From an uncultured Acidobacteriia bacterium (GTDB lineage Bacteria; Acidobacteriota; Terriglobia; Bryobacterales; Bryobacteraceae), in NCBI GenBank assembly GCA_903923395.1, contig CAIXXM010000089.1, forward strand, positions 62,001 through 126,000: a stretch of DNA of 64,000 nucleotides, written 5' to 3'. Made by a program: the position numbers and the translations under genes. The notes beneath the pieces were generated by a model. That model had not been told where the DNA came from. It did no database searches and worked only from the letters and a program-made list of their open reading frames with translations. Shown piece by piece: positions 1 through 9,900 of this stretch (within the stretch, counting starts at the first letter, position 1; each line of letters begins with the position of its first letter).

Positions 1-2
1 CG

Positions 3-287
3 GAAACCGACAGCGCTGCGGCAGTGATCACGCAAAAACTGGAAGTGCTGAAAGACTTCACGCCGGAACTCTGCCGGACAGGCGCGGGGACACTTGTGTT
101 CGTGCACGCGGGCGAGACCTTTGTAGTGTTCTGTGATCAACTGATGCCCTGGCTGATTCTCAACGTGCAACCCACAATCACTCTGGATGACTTACGGGCT
201 ACTCTGGACACTTGTGTACAAACACACATTAGCCGCAGAGATATCCAGGCGGGCCGCAACCAGACTCAAAAACAGGCAACCAGCTGA
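3..287 (+). CDS. Unrecognised protein, C-terminal part (5' end probably outside window)
   Basis: The frame is open from the window edge (codons from base 3) to a TGA at 285-287. The ORF track begins at a GTG at 24, but nothing upstream marks that as a true start, so this is probably the 3' end of a longer gene. The visible part has a hydrophobic middle (LVFVHAG, WLILNVQP) and a polar tail; I recognise no family and see no cysteine clusters or transmembrane helix. It ends 35 bases before the formate dehydrogenase start and runs in the same direction, so it may be in that transcription unit. It does not resemble the FdhD C-terminus or the SelB winged-helix region as I know them. Confidence 0.45.
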   Translation, partial: ETDSAAAVITQKLEVLKDFTPELCRTGAGTLVFVHAGETFVVFCDQLMPWLILNVQPTITLDDLRATLDTCVQTHISRRDIQAGRNQTQKQATS

Positions 288-322
288 TACGCAATTTTCC
301 CGCTCTCATTCATGATGACAAT

Positions 323-3300
323 ATGAATCCCAACCGGCGGCAGTTCCTTCAAACAGCGGCAGGCGCAGGTGCCCTGGCACTTGGTTTTGACTTACAACCG
401 CTGCGGGCTCAGGCGCGGGCGCTCAAGACAGCGAAAACTACAGAGACCCGCTCCAACTGCCCATATTGCGCAGTCTGCTGTGGAGTTATTATTCACACCA
501 TTGGTGACCGTTCGAAGAATGTCGTACCGCAGGTGGTGCACGTCGAGGGCGACCCTGATCATCCCGTGAACCGTGGCACCCTTTGTCCGAAAGGTGCGGC
601 TCTGCTGCAGGATTGCGTCAATGACCGCAGGCTGACAAAGCCGCAAGTCCGGCGCCCGGGGAAGACAGAATGGGAAGACATTTCCTGGGATCAGGCGCTG
701 CAGGAGTTAGCCCGCCGGATCAAAGATGACCGGGACCGCGGCTTTCTGGAATTCGATGAGCATGGCCGCAAGGTAAACCGCTTCCCTAACATCGCCTTCG
801 CGGGAGGTGCAACAGATTCCAATGAATTCTGCTGGATGGCCGTGAAGACCATGGCAGCGCTGGGGGTGATACGCCACGAAAACGTGGCGCGAACTTGACA
901 CGGCCCCTCCGTCCCCAGTTTGGGGGCAACGTTTGGCCGCGGCGCCATGACAAACAGCTGGACCGACATCGCAAATACCGATGTAATGCTCATCATGGGT
1001 GCCAACCCTGCGGAGAATCACCCCTGTGGCTTCAAGTGGGCCTTGGAGGCCAAGCGGAAACGCAATGCACGCATCATCGTAGTGGACCCCCGCTTTACGC
1101 GGACTGCCGCGACCGCCGACTTTCATGTACCGATCCGCGCTGGTTCGGACATGGTCTTCGTAGGCGGCTTGATCCGCTATGCCATCGCGAACAACTTATA
1201 TGCTCATGAGTATGTCACCCACTATTCGAATGCGGCATTTTTGGTTCATCCGGATTTCCAGTTACCCGAAGATGGCGTCTTCTCGGGCTTTCAGGAGGTT
1301 ACTTCTGACTATGACCGGACCACGTGGAGTTACCAAACCAGGCCCGATGGCACAGTCATCACCGACGCCTCCATGCAGCACCCGCATTGCGTCTTCCAAC
1401 TTCTGCGCCGCCATTATTCGCGTTACACACCGGAAATGGTGGAACAGGTAACAGGGGTTCCAATACCACTGTTCCTGCGGGTTGCGGATGAGTTTCTCGG
1501 CATCCGGAAACACGGTGACATGAAACGGACCGGCACCCTGATTTACTCCCTGGGATGGACACACCACTCCACCGGGACGCAAATCATCCGCAGCGGCGCG
1601 ATGTTGCAATTGCTGCTTGGTAATATGGGCCGCCCCGGCGGTGGCGTGAATGCCCTGCGCGGACACTCCAACGTACAGGGTGCCACCGATCTCGCCATTA
1701 CCTGGGACAGCTTACCCGGCTACCTGAAACAGCCAACGGCCTCCGATGGCAGCTTTGAAGCATGGATGAAGCGGACCACTCCGGCAGTTCTCAAACCTGA
1801 GGAAACACAATCACTGAATTACTGGGCGAACACGCCGCGGTTTGCCGTCTCACTAATGAAATCGCTCTACGGGCCCGCAGCCACAAAGGAAAACGGCTGG
1901 GCCTATGATTACATCCCCAAGCCTCCGGATGGACGTGCCTGGTGGGGACTTTCGCAGGAAATGATCCAGGGCAAGGTGCAGGGCATGATTTGCTTCGGCA
2001 TGAATGTACTGGGCCTCATGGCAGGTGCTCACAGAACACAGGCCGCGCTGGGACATTTGGACTGGCTCGCGGTCTGCGAGATCTTCCCGGATGAGACCAG
2101 CGAGTTTTGGTGTGCCCCCGGCATCAGGGCGCACGAGATTCAAACCACAGTGTACCGACTGCCTGGCGTCGGATTCGCGGAAAAATCAGGTACGACTGTA
2201 AACTCCGCACGCATGCTGCAGTGGAAGGACGCCGCTGCGCCTCCGCCCGGTGACGCCCGCATTGATCAGGAGATCCTCGCCCAGTTATTCCTCCGCGTCA
2301 GGGACTTATACATCCAGGAAGGGGGTAAGTTTCCTGAACCGATTTTGAATCTAACATGGGACTATAAGATCGCTGACAAGCCTTCCAGCGAGGAACTCGC
2401 CCGGGAGTTAAATGGCCGGGCACTTGCTGAGGCAACAGATGAATCAGGCAAACGCTCCGTGGCCGCTGGCAAGCAAGTACCCGACTTTACATGGCTTCGC
2501 GACGACGGCTCGACCGCCTGCGCCTGCTGGATCTACAGTGGCTCCTGGACAGAGGACGGCGCGCAAACCAAGCGCAGAAATACGGACGATCCCTCCGGGC
2601 TGGGAATTTTCCCCAATTGGGCCTGGGCGTGGCCTCTGAACCGCAGGGTGTTATATAACCGCGCCTCCTGTGACCCCGCAGGTAAACCCTGGGACCCGAA
2701 ACGGGCATCTCTTTGGTGGAGCGAAAAGGATGGCCGCTGGCTTGGCCCTGATGTTCCCGACTTTAAAGTCACCTCTCCGCCAAGAGACAAGATGGGGCCA
2801 TTTATCATGAACGCCGAAGGTCTGGGGCGCTTCTTCGCACCCGGGGCCCTGATGCTCGATGGACCCTTCCCCGAACACTATGAGCCAATCGAGGGTCCCA
2901 TCGCCAATCCGCTGCATCCGGGAAGATCCACTAATCCGCTTGGCAAGAAGATAGAGACTCCGTTCGACCGCTTTGGCAAGCCCTCCGAGGGCTTTACCGC
3001 TGTCGCGTTCACCATGCGAATGACGGAGCATTATCATTTTTGGACCAAGAATAATCCCGCAAATGTACAGTTAGTGCCGGAACCATTTGCTGAGATCGGG
3101 GAAGACATGGCCAGGGACCTTGGTATCTCCGGTGGTGACTTTATCCGGATCACCAGCGCACGCGGCTATCATATTTGCCGCGCGATGGTCACCAAGCGGC
3201 TGCGCCCGCTGAAGGTTGCCGGCAAAGTGGTCTACCAGGTTGGCATCCCGTTCAACTGGGGCTTCCGCGGCATTGCAGAGGACGCGGGCAAGACGTCCCG

Positions 3301-3409
3301 CACACTGATCAATCACATTACTCCGACCAGTTATGACATCAATACCAGAACACCGGAATATAAGTCCTTCCTGGTGAAAGTGGAGAAAGCCAGAGGTCTG
3401 CGGTCATGA
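323..3409 (+). CDS. fdnG: Formate dehydrogenase-N alpha subunit, selenocysteine-containing, Tat-exported
   Basis: This is the catalytic subunit of a membrane-bound formate dehydrogenase: a periplasmic molybdopterin enzyme that oxidises formate to CO2 and passes electrons to FdnH. The ORF track lists two pieces (323-898 and 920-3409), but they share one frame and are separated only by the TGA at 896-898. Read through, the site is VART-U-HGPSVPS followed by TFGRGAMTN, matching the RV-U-HGPTV active site of E. coli FdnG. Selenocysteine falls at residue 192 of 1028, close to E. coli (196 of 1015). The N-terminus has a Tat motif (NRRQFLQ, then a hydrophobic Ala-rich stretch). CPYCAVCCG (residues about 46-54) and LCPKGAA are the N-terminal [4Fe-4S] ligands. 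The ATG at 323 is the only start that keeps the Tat signal. The stop overlaps fdnH by 4 bases. Confidence 0.95.
896..930 (+). promoter_or_regulatory. UGA selenocysteine codon with putative bacterial SECIS hairpin
   Basis: TGA at 896-898 is in frame within fdnG. Just downstream, CCCC (913-916) pairs with GGGG (922-925) around a five-base loop AGTTT, with further possible pairing below. Bacterial SECIS elements sit immediately 3' of the UGA and carry a small apical loop with a G near its 5' side; both the placement and the loop fit. I cannot fold it here, so the exact stem is uncertain. Recoding is supported independently by the protein alignment on both sides. Confidence 0.75.
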
Positions 3410-4314
3410 GTGAAGAGTCACGCCGTATCCAGAAGATCTCGGCGCATTCCGGCCCCGTGCCGGGTGCTGGTGCTGCGCGGGAACTCAAGGTGGCGAAGCT
3501 GATCGATGTCACTACCTGTATCGGCTGCAAGGCTTGCGAAGTAGCCTGTCAGGAGTGGAATGATCTGCCCTTCGCCGACACAACATTCCAGAATAATCAC
3601 CAGACCATGCCGGATACGGCCTGGAATTACTGGACTTTGATCACGATGGACGAAGTCCAGAAGCCGGATGGCAGCATGAACTGGCTGCTCCGGAAGGACG
3701 GTTGCATGCACTGCGCGGAACCAGGGTGTCTGGCAGCGTGCCCCGCTGAGGGTGCCATTGTGCAGTATGCGAACGGCATCGTAGATTTCAACCACGAACT
3801 CTGCATAGGCTGTCAGTACTGCACAATCGGCTGCCCGTTCAACATCCCGAAATTCAACCCGCAATCGAAGAAGGTTTTCAAATGCACCCTCTGCACGGAC
3901 CGCGTGGAACAGGGTCTCGAACCGGCCTGTATCAAGTCATGCCCGACGGGATGCCTGCAATTCGGCTCGAAGGAAGATATGTTGCACGTGGCTGGAGAGC
4001 GGGCGGCGCAACTCCGGGACCACTCCGGCTTTCCCGATGCAGGTGTGTATGACCCGCCAGGCGTTGGCGGCACAGGAGTTATCTATGTCCTGCACGATGT
4101 CAATACTCCCGAAGCCTACGGCGGCCTGCCGAAGGAACCCCGCATTCCGCGGGCAGTTTGGCTCTGGAAGCAACCCTTGAAGTGGCTGGGAAACGCCGCA
4201 ATGTTAGGCGGGATCCTGGGAATGGCAGCGCACTACTTCCTCTTTGGACCCAAGCCCGAACCGGTGGAGACTAAAGCGCAGAACAGGAACAGGCATGAAG
4301 ATCCGCTGGCATAA
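3406..4314 (+). CDS. fdnH: Formate dehydrogenase beta subunit (four [4Fe-4S] ferredoxin-type), membrane-anchored
   Basis: Electron-transfer subunit carrying electrons from FdnG to the cytochrome b subunit. Four cysteine groups are visible in order: CIGCKACEVAC (about residues 38-48), CMHCAEPGCLAACP, CIGCQYCTIGCP, and CTLCTD followed by ACIKSCP. This is the pattern of FdnH/FdoH and related DMSO-reductase-family iron-sulfur subunits. A single hydrophobic segment near the C-terminus (AAMLGGILGMAAHYFLF) is the expected membrane anchor. At 302 residues it has the usual family length. The ATG overlaps the fdnG stop (ATGA), implying translational coupling, and the 3' end overlaps fdnI by 20 bases. 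Confidence 0.93.
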   Translation: MSEESRRIQKISAHSGPVPGAGAARELKVAKLIDVTTCIGCKACEVACQEWNDLPFADTTFQNNHQTMPDTAWNYWTLITMDEVQKPDGSMNWLLRKDGCMHCAEPGCLAACPAEGAIVQYANGIVDFNHELCIGCQYCTIGCPFNIPKFNPQSKKVFKCTLCTDRVEQGLEPACIKSCPTGCLQFGSKEDMLHVAGERAAQLRDHSGFPDAGVYDPPGVGGTGVIYVLHDVNTPEAYGGLPKEPRIPRAVWLWKQPLKWLGNAAMLGGILGMAAHYFLFGPKPEPVETKAQNRNRHEDPLA

Positions 4315-4951
4315 GCCCGGGCCCGGAAACTTAGTCCGGTATCAATTTCAAGAGCGCGCCACGCACTGGGTTGTGGCGGCCAACTGCATCTATCTCATCG
4401 CGAGCGGCCTGGCGTTGCGTTCTCCGCATCTGTACTGGCTTTCAACGCTGGCAGGCGGTGCCGCCACCATGCGCTATCTCCATCCGATTCTGGGGTTGGT
4501 CTATTTCCTCGCACTGCTCTGGATGTGGTGGCTCTGGCGCAAAGATCTGAAGATACAACCTTATGACAGCAAATGGATGATGCAGATCGAAGCTTACATT
4601 ACAAACCACGACGAAGATCTACCCGGCATTGCACGCTGGAATCCCGGCCAGAAGATCTTCTACTGGCTTATGCTTTCCGCGGGCTTCGGGCTCGTATTTT
4701 CAGGGCTTCTCTTATGGTTCCCGGAACGGATTCCGTGGTCCTGGCAGAGCTTGAAATTCATCGCGATCGTGACACACGCCAGTTGCGCCTATGCCAGCAT
4801 TGGAGGCCTGCTGATCCATGTGTATATGGGTATCTTCCTGGTCAAAGGAGGTTTTGAGCAAATGATCACCGGTGAAGTTACCAAGCCATGGGCCAAGCAC
4901 CACCACAGGCTCTGGTACGCGCGGCTAACCGGAGGCCGGACGGATGACTAA
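4295..4951 (+). CDS. fdnI: Formate dehydrogenase gamma subunit, diheme cytochrome b
   Basis: Integral membrane cytochrome b that takes electrons from FdnH and reduces quinone. The ORF track starts at 4244, inside fdnH. The ATG at 4295 (MKIRWHKPG) is preferred because a purine-rich AACAGGAACAGG precedes it and the family begins at this point. Four hydrophobic helices are visible, with candidate heme histidines in ERATHWVVA, RYLHPILG, THASCAY and LLIHVYMG. The spacing is typical of the FdnI/HybB-like cytochrome b561 fold. The product is 218 residues, matching E. coli FdnI. It overlaps both fdnH and fdhE, so the four genes form one tight operon. Confidence 0.92.
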   Translation: MKIRWHKPGPGNLVRYQFQERATHWVVAANCIYLIASGLALRSPHLYWLSTLAGGAATMRYLHPILGLVYFLALLWMWWLWRKDLKIQPYDSKWMMQIEAYITNHDEDLPGIARWNPGQKIFYWLMLSAGFGLVFSGLLLWFPERIPWSWQSLKFIAIVTHASCAYASIGGLLIHVYMGIFLVKGGFEQMITGEVTKPWAKHHHRLWYARLTGGRTDD

Positions 4952-5684
4952 ACAACCCTGGGCGGCTTGGCATGCGCGTGCGTCCGCGCTTTACCGGCAC
5001 CAACCAAATCTCTTATTGGAGAAGCATCTCCGCCTGCTGCAATTTCAGGCCGACCTCGCCGTGCAGGTCCAACCCGGACCCGGAGAGACTCTGTTCCAAA
5101 GGCTGCAATCCGCAAGCTTTGCCACTGTTCTTTGCATAGCGGTGGATCTAGCCAGGAAACTCGGCCTGCAAGCGGAACATTGCGCTGGCCATGACTCACT
5201 GTGGGAGTATCTTTTCAGCGGCGGGCAAACTACCGAGTATCCCCGTGACTTCATTCCGCGTCTTGTTCTGCAAGTTTTCGCGACGGAATCCAGATTCATC
5301 GGACAGCGCACCATGGAGACACAGGCCAGCTGTTGTCCACATTGCGGCTTCCCTGCATTGCTGCTCGCGCTCCGCCCGGAAGGCGACGGCCGCAAGCGTT
5401 TTGCGGTTTGCTCCCTGTGTGCTGCAGAATGGCCGGCAACGCGTATTGATTGCTTCTTCTGCGGTGAACAGCGCCCGGAACAATTACCGCTGTTCAGCTT
5501 CGAACACGTGCAACACATACACGTGCAGTGCTGTAATACTTGCCAGGGATTCCTCAAGGTTGTAGATATCGCGAGCAGCGGCCTCGCGGTCCCCATGGTG
5601 GATGACATCGCGACTCCCGAAGTTACGCTGTGGGCTCTGGATCAGGGCTACAGGACGGTAACGTCGAACTTGCTGGGAATTTAG
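4944..5684 (+). CDS. fdhE: Formate dehydrogenase accessory protein FdhE
   Basis: Cytoplasmic rubredoxin-like factor needed for active respiratory formate dehydrogenase. Four zinc/iron-type CxxC pairs are visible in the C-terminal half: CPHC (about residue 129), CSLC, CFFC and CNTC, the arrangement typical of FdhE. The N-terminal half is helical and less conserved. It overlaps fdnI by 8 bases, confirming its assignment to the formate dehydrogenase operon. The TAG stop overlaps the stop codon of the convergent kinase pseudogene. No fdhD or selABCD gene is in the window, so selenocysteine machinery must lie elsewhere if the enzyme is functional. Confidence 0.92.
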   Translation: MTKQPWAAWHARASALYRHQPNLLLEKHLRLLQFQADLAVQVQPGPGETLFQRLQSASFATVLCIAVDLARKLGLQAEHCAGHDSLWEYLFSGGQTTEYPRDFIPRLVLQVFATESRFIGQRTMETQASCCPHCGFPALLLALRPEGDGRKRFAVCSLCAAEWPATRIDCFFCGEQRPEQLPLFSFEHVQHIHVQCCNTCQGFLKVVDIASSGLAVPMVDDIATPEVTLWALDQGYRTVTSNLLGI

Positions 5685-6301
5685 CAAGGTATAACAATCT
5701 TCACCTCTGTTCCCTGCCCCGGCTGCGAACGCAGTTCGAATCGCCCCTTGATGAGTTCCACCCGCTCCTGCATACCAACAATCCCCCAATGCGAAGAGGC
5801 GCCGGAAGGCTGAGCACCAAGGGAAAACCTTTGCCATCGTCCCGCACACTGAGTTCGACTGCGGCCTCCAGGAAACGGAGCAGTGCCAACATCTTCGCTG
5901 TTCCGGCATGACGGACCGTATTCCACGGTTGCCGCAGTGCTGCTTCGAGTAACATCAGCAGCGACGGGAAACTTTGCAGAATCGGATCATGCAGTTGCCG
6001 GGTCCGCCAACCCAAAACCTGCCTTTGTGATCTTCCCGCAAGGCACGGATTCGCAGATCACACTTGCCGATATCGATCTTGCGGAACTCAGTTCCATCGA
6101 AGCGGATCAACCCCGCGCCCCCGTACCGAGCCAGAGATAGCCTTCACTGCCCACAATCATGCTGAAAAGCAGTGGATTGGTTAAACCGTCTTTGCCCTGC
6201 CATTGCGAGAGCGCATACTGGTGCAGCCGGAACTTCGGATCCAGGCCAAAGCCAGCGCGGCACAACAAGAGCATCAGGAACCGGCGTGCAGCATGTTTCA
6301 A
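5681..6301 (-). pseudogene. Decayed propeller-type sensor histidine kinase with frameshifts and internal deletions
   Basis: Reading the minus strand across three frames rebuilds a shrunken two-component sensor. The first part (6301 down to about 6107) has a signal-like start and LHQYALSQWQGKDGLTN...GYLWLGTG, the first motif of a regulator propeller. After a one-base shift the next frame gives LIRFDGTEFRKIDI and GRFWVGG. A second shift gives the kinase H-box QLHDPILQSF. This runs almost directly into an N-box remnant NTVRHAGTAKMLALL and VRDDGKGF, so most of the propeller and DHp/ATPase linker is gone. A third shift gives WGIVGMQERVELIKG and the C-terminus PGQGTEVKIVIP, ending at TAA 5681-5683. 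The TTG start overlaps the preceding response-regulator stop, so it was once the third gene of that signalling operon. Confidence 0.85.
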
Positions 6302-6945
6302 TCCACCCTGACGAAGCCCCTCTGAATCGCAAGCACCACGGCTTCGGTCCGCGTACTTACTCCCAGCTTGGCAGAAATATTCTCCACGTGAGTCCGGGCT
6401 GTTGCCTCCGTGACCCCAAGCTCCTGGCCGATTTCCTTATTGCGTAAGCCCCGCGCCATCAAGTGGAGCACTTCCTTCTCGCGGTCTGTCAAATCGACCC
6501 GCGGGCCATGTTCCGCAAGCTTCAGGGCAATGTCCGCGGGAAGATACCGGCGGCCTTCGTGAATGGAACGGATCGCCGTAAACAGACGCTCATCGGCGGT
6601 ATCTTTGATGAGATAGCCCCGCGCGCCCGCTTCGAGCGCACGGTGAATGTTCTCATCACCGCCGTAAGTGGTGAGCACCAGAATCCGCGCCTTGGACCAT
6701 TCTCTGCAAATCGCGCGGATCGCATCAATACCGTCCGTCGCACCCTGCAGCCGCAGGTCCATCAAAACAACATCCGGATGGTGCTGCCGGTACACGCGGA
6801 TCGCCTCTTCGCCTGTAGCGGCTTCCGCCACAAGCTCGAATTCAGGGTTTGTCGCGAGCATGGCAGCCACCCCACGGCGGGCAATCGCATGGTCATCCAC
6901 CGCGACCACACGGATACAGCGTTTCACCGCGGCATTATCTTTCAC
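6298..6945 (-). CDS. NarL/FixJ-family response regulator (REC-LuxR)
   Basis: Cytoplasmic DNA-binding response regulator of 215 residues. The receiver domain (about residues 10-125) shows the acidic pair VVAVDDHA, the phosphoacceptor in VVLMDLRLQ and the conserved Lys in YLIKDTADE. The C-terminal LuxR helix-turn-helix begins at LTDREKEVLHLMARG and includes the recognition segment TEATARTHVENISAKLG. The ATG overlaps the stop of the upstream histidine kinase by 4 bases, so the two are a cognate pair. Both lie downstream of, and in line with, the emrAB/tolC-like genes, making control of that pump a reasonable guess; no target site was identified. Confidence 0.93.
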   Translation of the reverse strand: MKDNAAVKRCIRVVAVDDHAIARRGVAAMLATNPEFELVAEAATGEEAIRVYRQHHPDVVLMDLRLQGATDGIDAIRAICREWSKARILVLTTYGGDENIHRALEAGARGYLIKDTADERLFTAIRSIHEGRRYLPADIALKLAEHGPRVDLTDREKEVLHLMARGLRNKEIGQELGVTEATARTHVENISAKLGVSTRTEAVVLAIQRGFVRVD

Positions 6946-9900
6946 TGCTGCTTCTCCTGCGTGACTTCTCCCCCGGCAGGAAACTCCAACAGAATGGAGG
7001 TTCCCGAACCCGGCTTCGTCGATATCCGCAAATCGGCCTGGATGTGACGGGCCCGTTCCTGAATTCCGGCAAGACCGAAATTCGCGGGGCGCGATAAGGC
7101 TTCCTGCAAGTGGAAACCATTGCCATCATCCTCAACCAGTAGACTTACCTTGCCCGGCAGGAAGGCCAGTGCCAGGCCGATGTGCAACGCGCCGGAATGC
7201 TGCACCGCGTTGCGCAGACCCTCATTCGCTATGCGAACCATATCCTTGGCAACCGCCGGAGGCAACTCCCTGGAACTGCCCGTTTCAGTGAACTCAAATT
7301 GCACCGTGCGCGAGCGTGCCGCGGCTTCCGCACGACCGGCCTCCAGAATCCTGCGGAGGGACGAGGAAAGGTCAATCTTCTCCGTGTTGCGCATGCTGCC
7401 TACCGCGCGCCGGGCTTCCTGTACGGAATCCGTCGCCTGCTGCTCAATATCCGCAAGCAGCACGCGTGAGGCTTCATCCAGCACGGAACGCCGGCCCAGC
7501 GCACGCAGTTGCAGAGTAATGCCGGTGAAGCTTTGCAGCAGCGTATCGTGCAGTTCCCGCGCCAGTGCGGCACGTTCCTCGCTCTTGGCTTTCTCCGCCG
7601 CCTCATTCTGCGCCTCAATCGCGAGTTCCGCCAACCGGATGGCCAGCGTAGCCTGATGCGCGAGTGACTGCGCGAGTTCCACCTGTTCCCGCGGCGGCAC
7701 TTCTGCCGTGCGAACACGGATCTTGAAGGCACCAATCAGCCCCGTCCCCAGAATCAAAGGCACCGTCAACTGCCCGCCAATGCCTTGCGCTGCCATATGA
7801 GCGGCAGCCTCTGGCGAAAGAGAGGAACAGCCGGTCAGCGGATGGAACTCAGGCTTGCCCGGCTGCAGATATTCCGCGAGCCCCGGCTCGGCAACCTCTG
7901 CTTCGAGAGCTGGATTCCCGTTCATAATGGCCTGGAAAAGCTTTTCGTCCCGCACGGAAAGAAGTACAGAGACAGCATCCAGCGTTTCCCGCAGCACCAT
8001 CACAATTCCCTGTAAAAGCAGTGGACCGGAGCGCGCGGCCGCCAGGGAATCCACCGCAGACTTCAGGGCGCGGTTCGCCTTGGCCAACTCCGCGGCACGC
8101 TGCTGCGCAAGCGCTGCCTCCTGTGCCTCATCCGAGAGCATCACCAGCCGCAGGGCGATCGCTGCCTGTTGCGACAGTGCATTCAGCAGCGGCAGATCTT
8201 CCTTCCGCAACGTGCGGCCCCCGGTGAAATGCAGGTGCAGAGTACCCACGGGTTGATCGCCTGCGAACAAGAGAGCAAACACCGCATCTGACGCGTTGAT
8301 GGCTGCCAGCCACTCCATGCCGCCCGGCAGCGCGAATGAGGTCAGCGGAATATCTATTTGCTCGTCCGCCATCGAGACAGCAAAAATTTGGCGCCGCTCC
8401 AGCGCAATGCGGAACGCCGGCGTAATATCCGGACTGAATGGCGCTCCCCAGATCGCGAGCTCGTTTCCCGACATGCCCCAGCGCGGACCCGAAGAATCCT
8501 GATACAGCTCCAATTGCACCTGGTGCGCCTTGCGGTCATAGCGCATCGCGAGGACATTTGTCGCGCCAGTAACCCGCAGAATTTCCGCGAAAACATGGGC
8601 CATGAACTCCCGCATGTCGCTGGTTTCGGAAAGCCGCGCGAGGCTGGAAGTCAGCACCGAGTTCACACTGGCCAGTTCTGTAATCCGGCGCTGGTTCGCC
8701 GCCCCGCGCTCCCGTGAAACAGCCACCTCTTCCAGTTCCCTGGCCATGCGGATCATCTCGAGCGAAAGCGAGATCTGGTTCGAAAGCGTCATCGCCATGG
8801 AACGTTCGCCCGGCGTGAGTGTTCTCTGATCCGGAAAGCCAAGCGCGACACGTCCCAGATGCCGGTTGGCGGCGGAAAGCGGGATGACCGCGAGTGTTTC
8901 TGCTCCCTGCTCTACCAAATGTTCCCGCTCATGGTCCAGCAGCACCTCGGAAGTGGCGACATCCAGCACCAGGATTTCACCCGCAATGAGCCGCTGGTGC
9001 TTCTCCCAGGAAGGCTTATGTTCCGGATTAAAGAAATGCCGCGCATCATGCTGATACCCGGATTGCTCAGGAAGTAACATCCGGCCGCCTGCGTACTCCA
9101 GTTGCAGAGTTACGGAGCCGTCATCGTCGTTGAACTTCCACAAACAGCCGCGGATGGCGCCGAAATACTCCGTTAAGCTCTCCAGCAACACGCCCTGCAG
9201 CGCTTCCAGATCCCGCGCGCGGCCCACCGCATCCAGGGAATTGGTCAATGCGGCATTCGCCTTCGCGCCTTCCGCTGCGCGCCGTTCGGTCTCTGCTTCG
9301 CGCTCACGCGCCACCGCGGCATCTTTAGCCTCTTCGGCCAGCTTTGCGAATTGCACGGCAAGGCCCAGTTGCGTCGCCAGGGATTCCGCCAGAACAATCT
9401 CCGCCTTGGAAAAAGGCCTGTCCTGTAAACGGTAGATGCAGAGGGTGGATGCGCGCAGTCCACCGGTGCCAACGCCGATATTCAATTCCAGTTCCCAGCC
9501 CGCCCCCACCGCAAACGAGTCGAACTCCGGAACATCCGTGCCCTTGACGTGGTCAATCAACGCGGTGCCAGTTGCGGTCGACGGCATACCGAGATAGACG
9601 TCACTCACCGTGAAGCCTTCCGCGAGGCGGCGCACCAGACCATACTTCACCGGATCCAATTGCATGACCTCATCCGGGGAAAGTGTTCTTCCATCCACAT
9701 TCCAATAACGCAGCCAGATGGTACCGGAGGGAGAATTTTCAAACACCGCGCATGAGGTGGCGCTAAACGTTTCCGCCACAATTTTGAGCACCCGCGGGAC
9801 GATGCGGTTGAGATTGCGCTCTTCGCCGAGGGTGTCAATAGTCGCCTGCAAGGCCAGATTGGCATGCGCAAGAGACCGTGCCTGCTCCGCAGCTCTCTCC

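Noticed and set aside
896-898. Nonsense mutation in fdnG
   Set aside because: The position matches the family selenocysteine exactly and the downstream frame is perfectly conserved.
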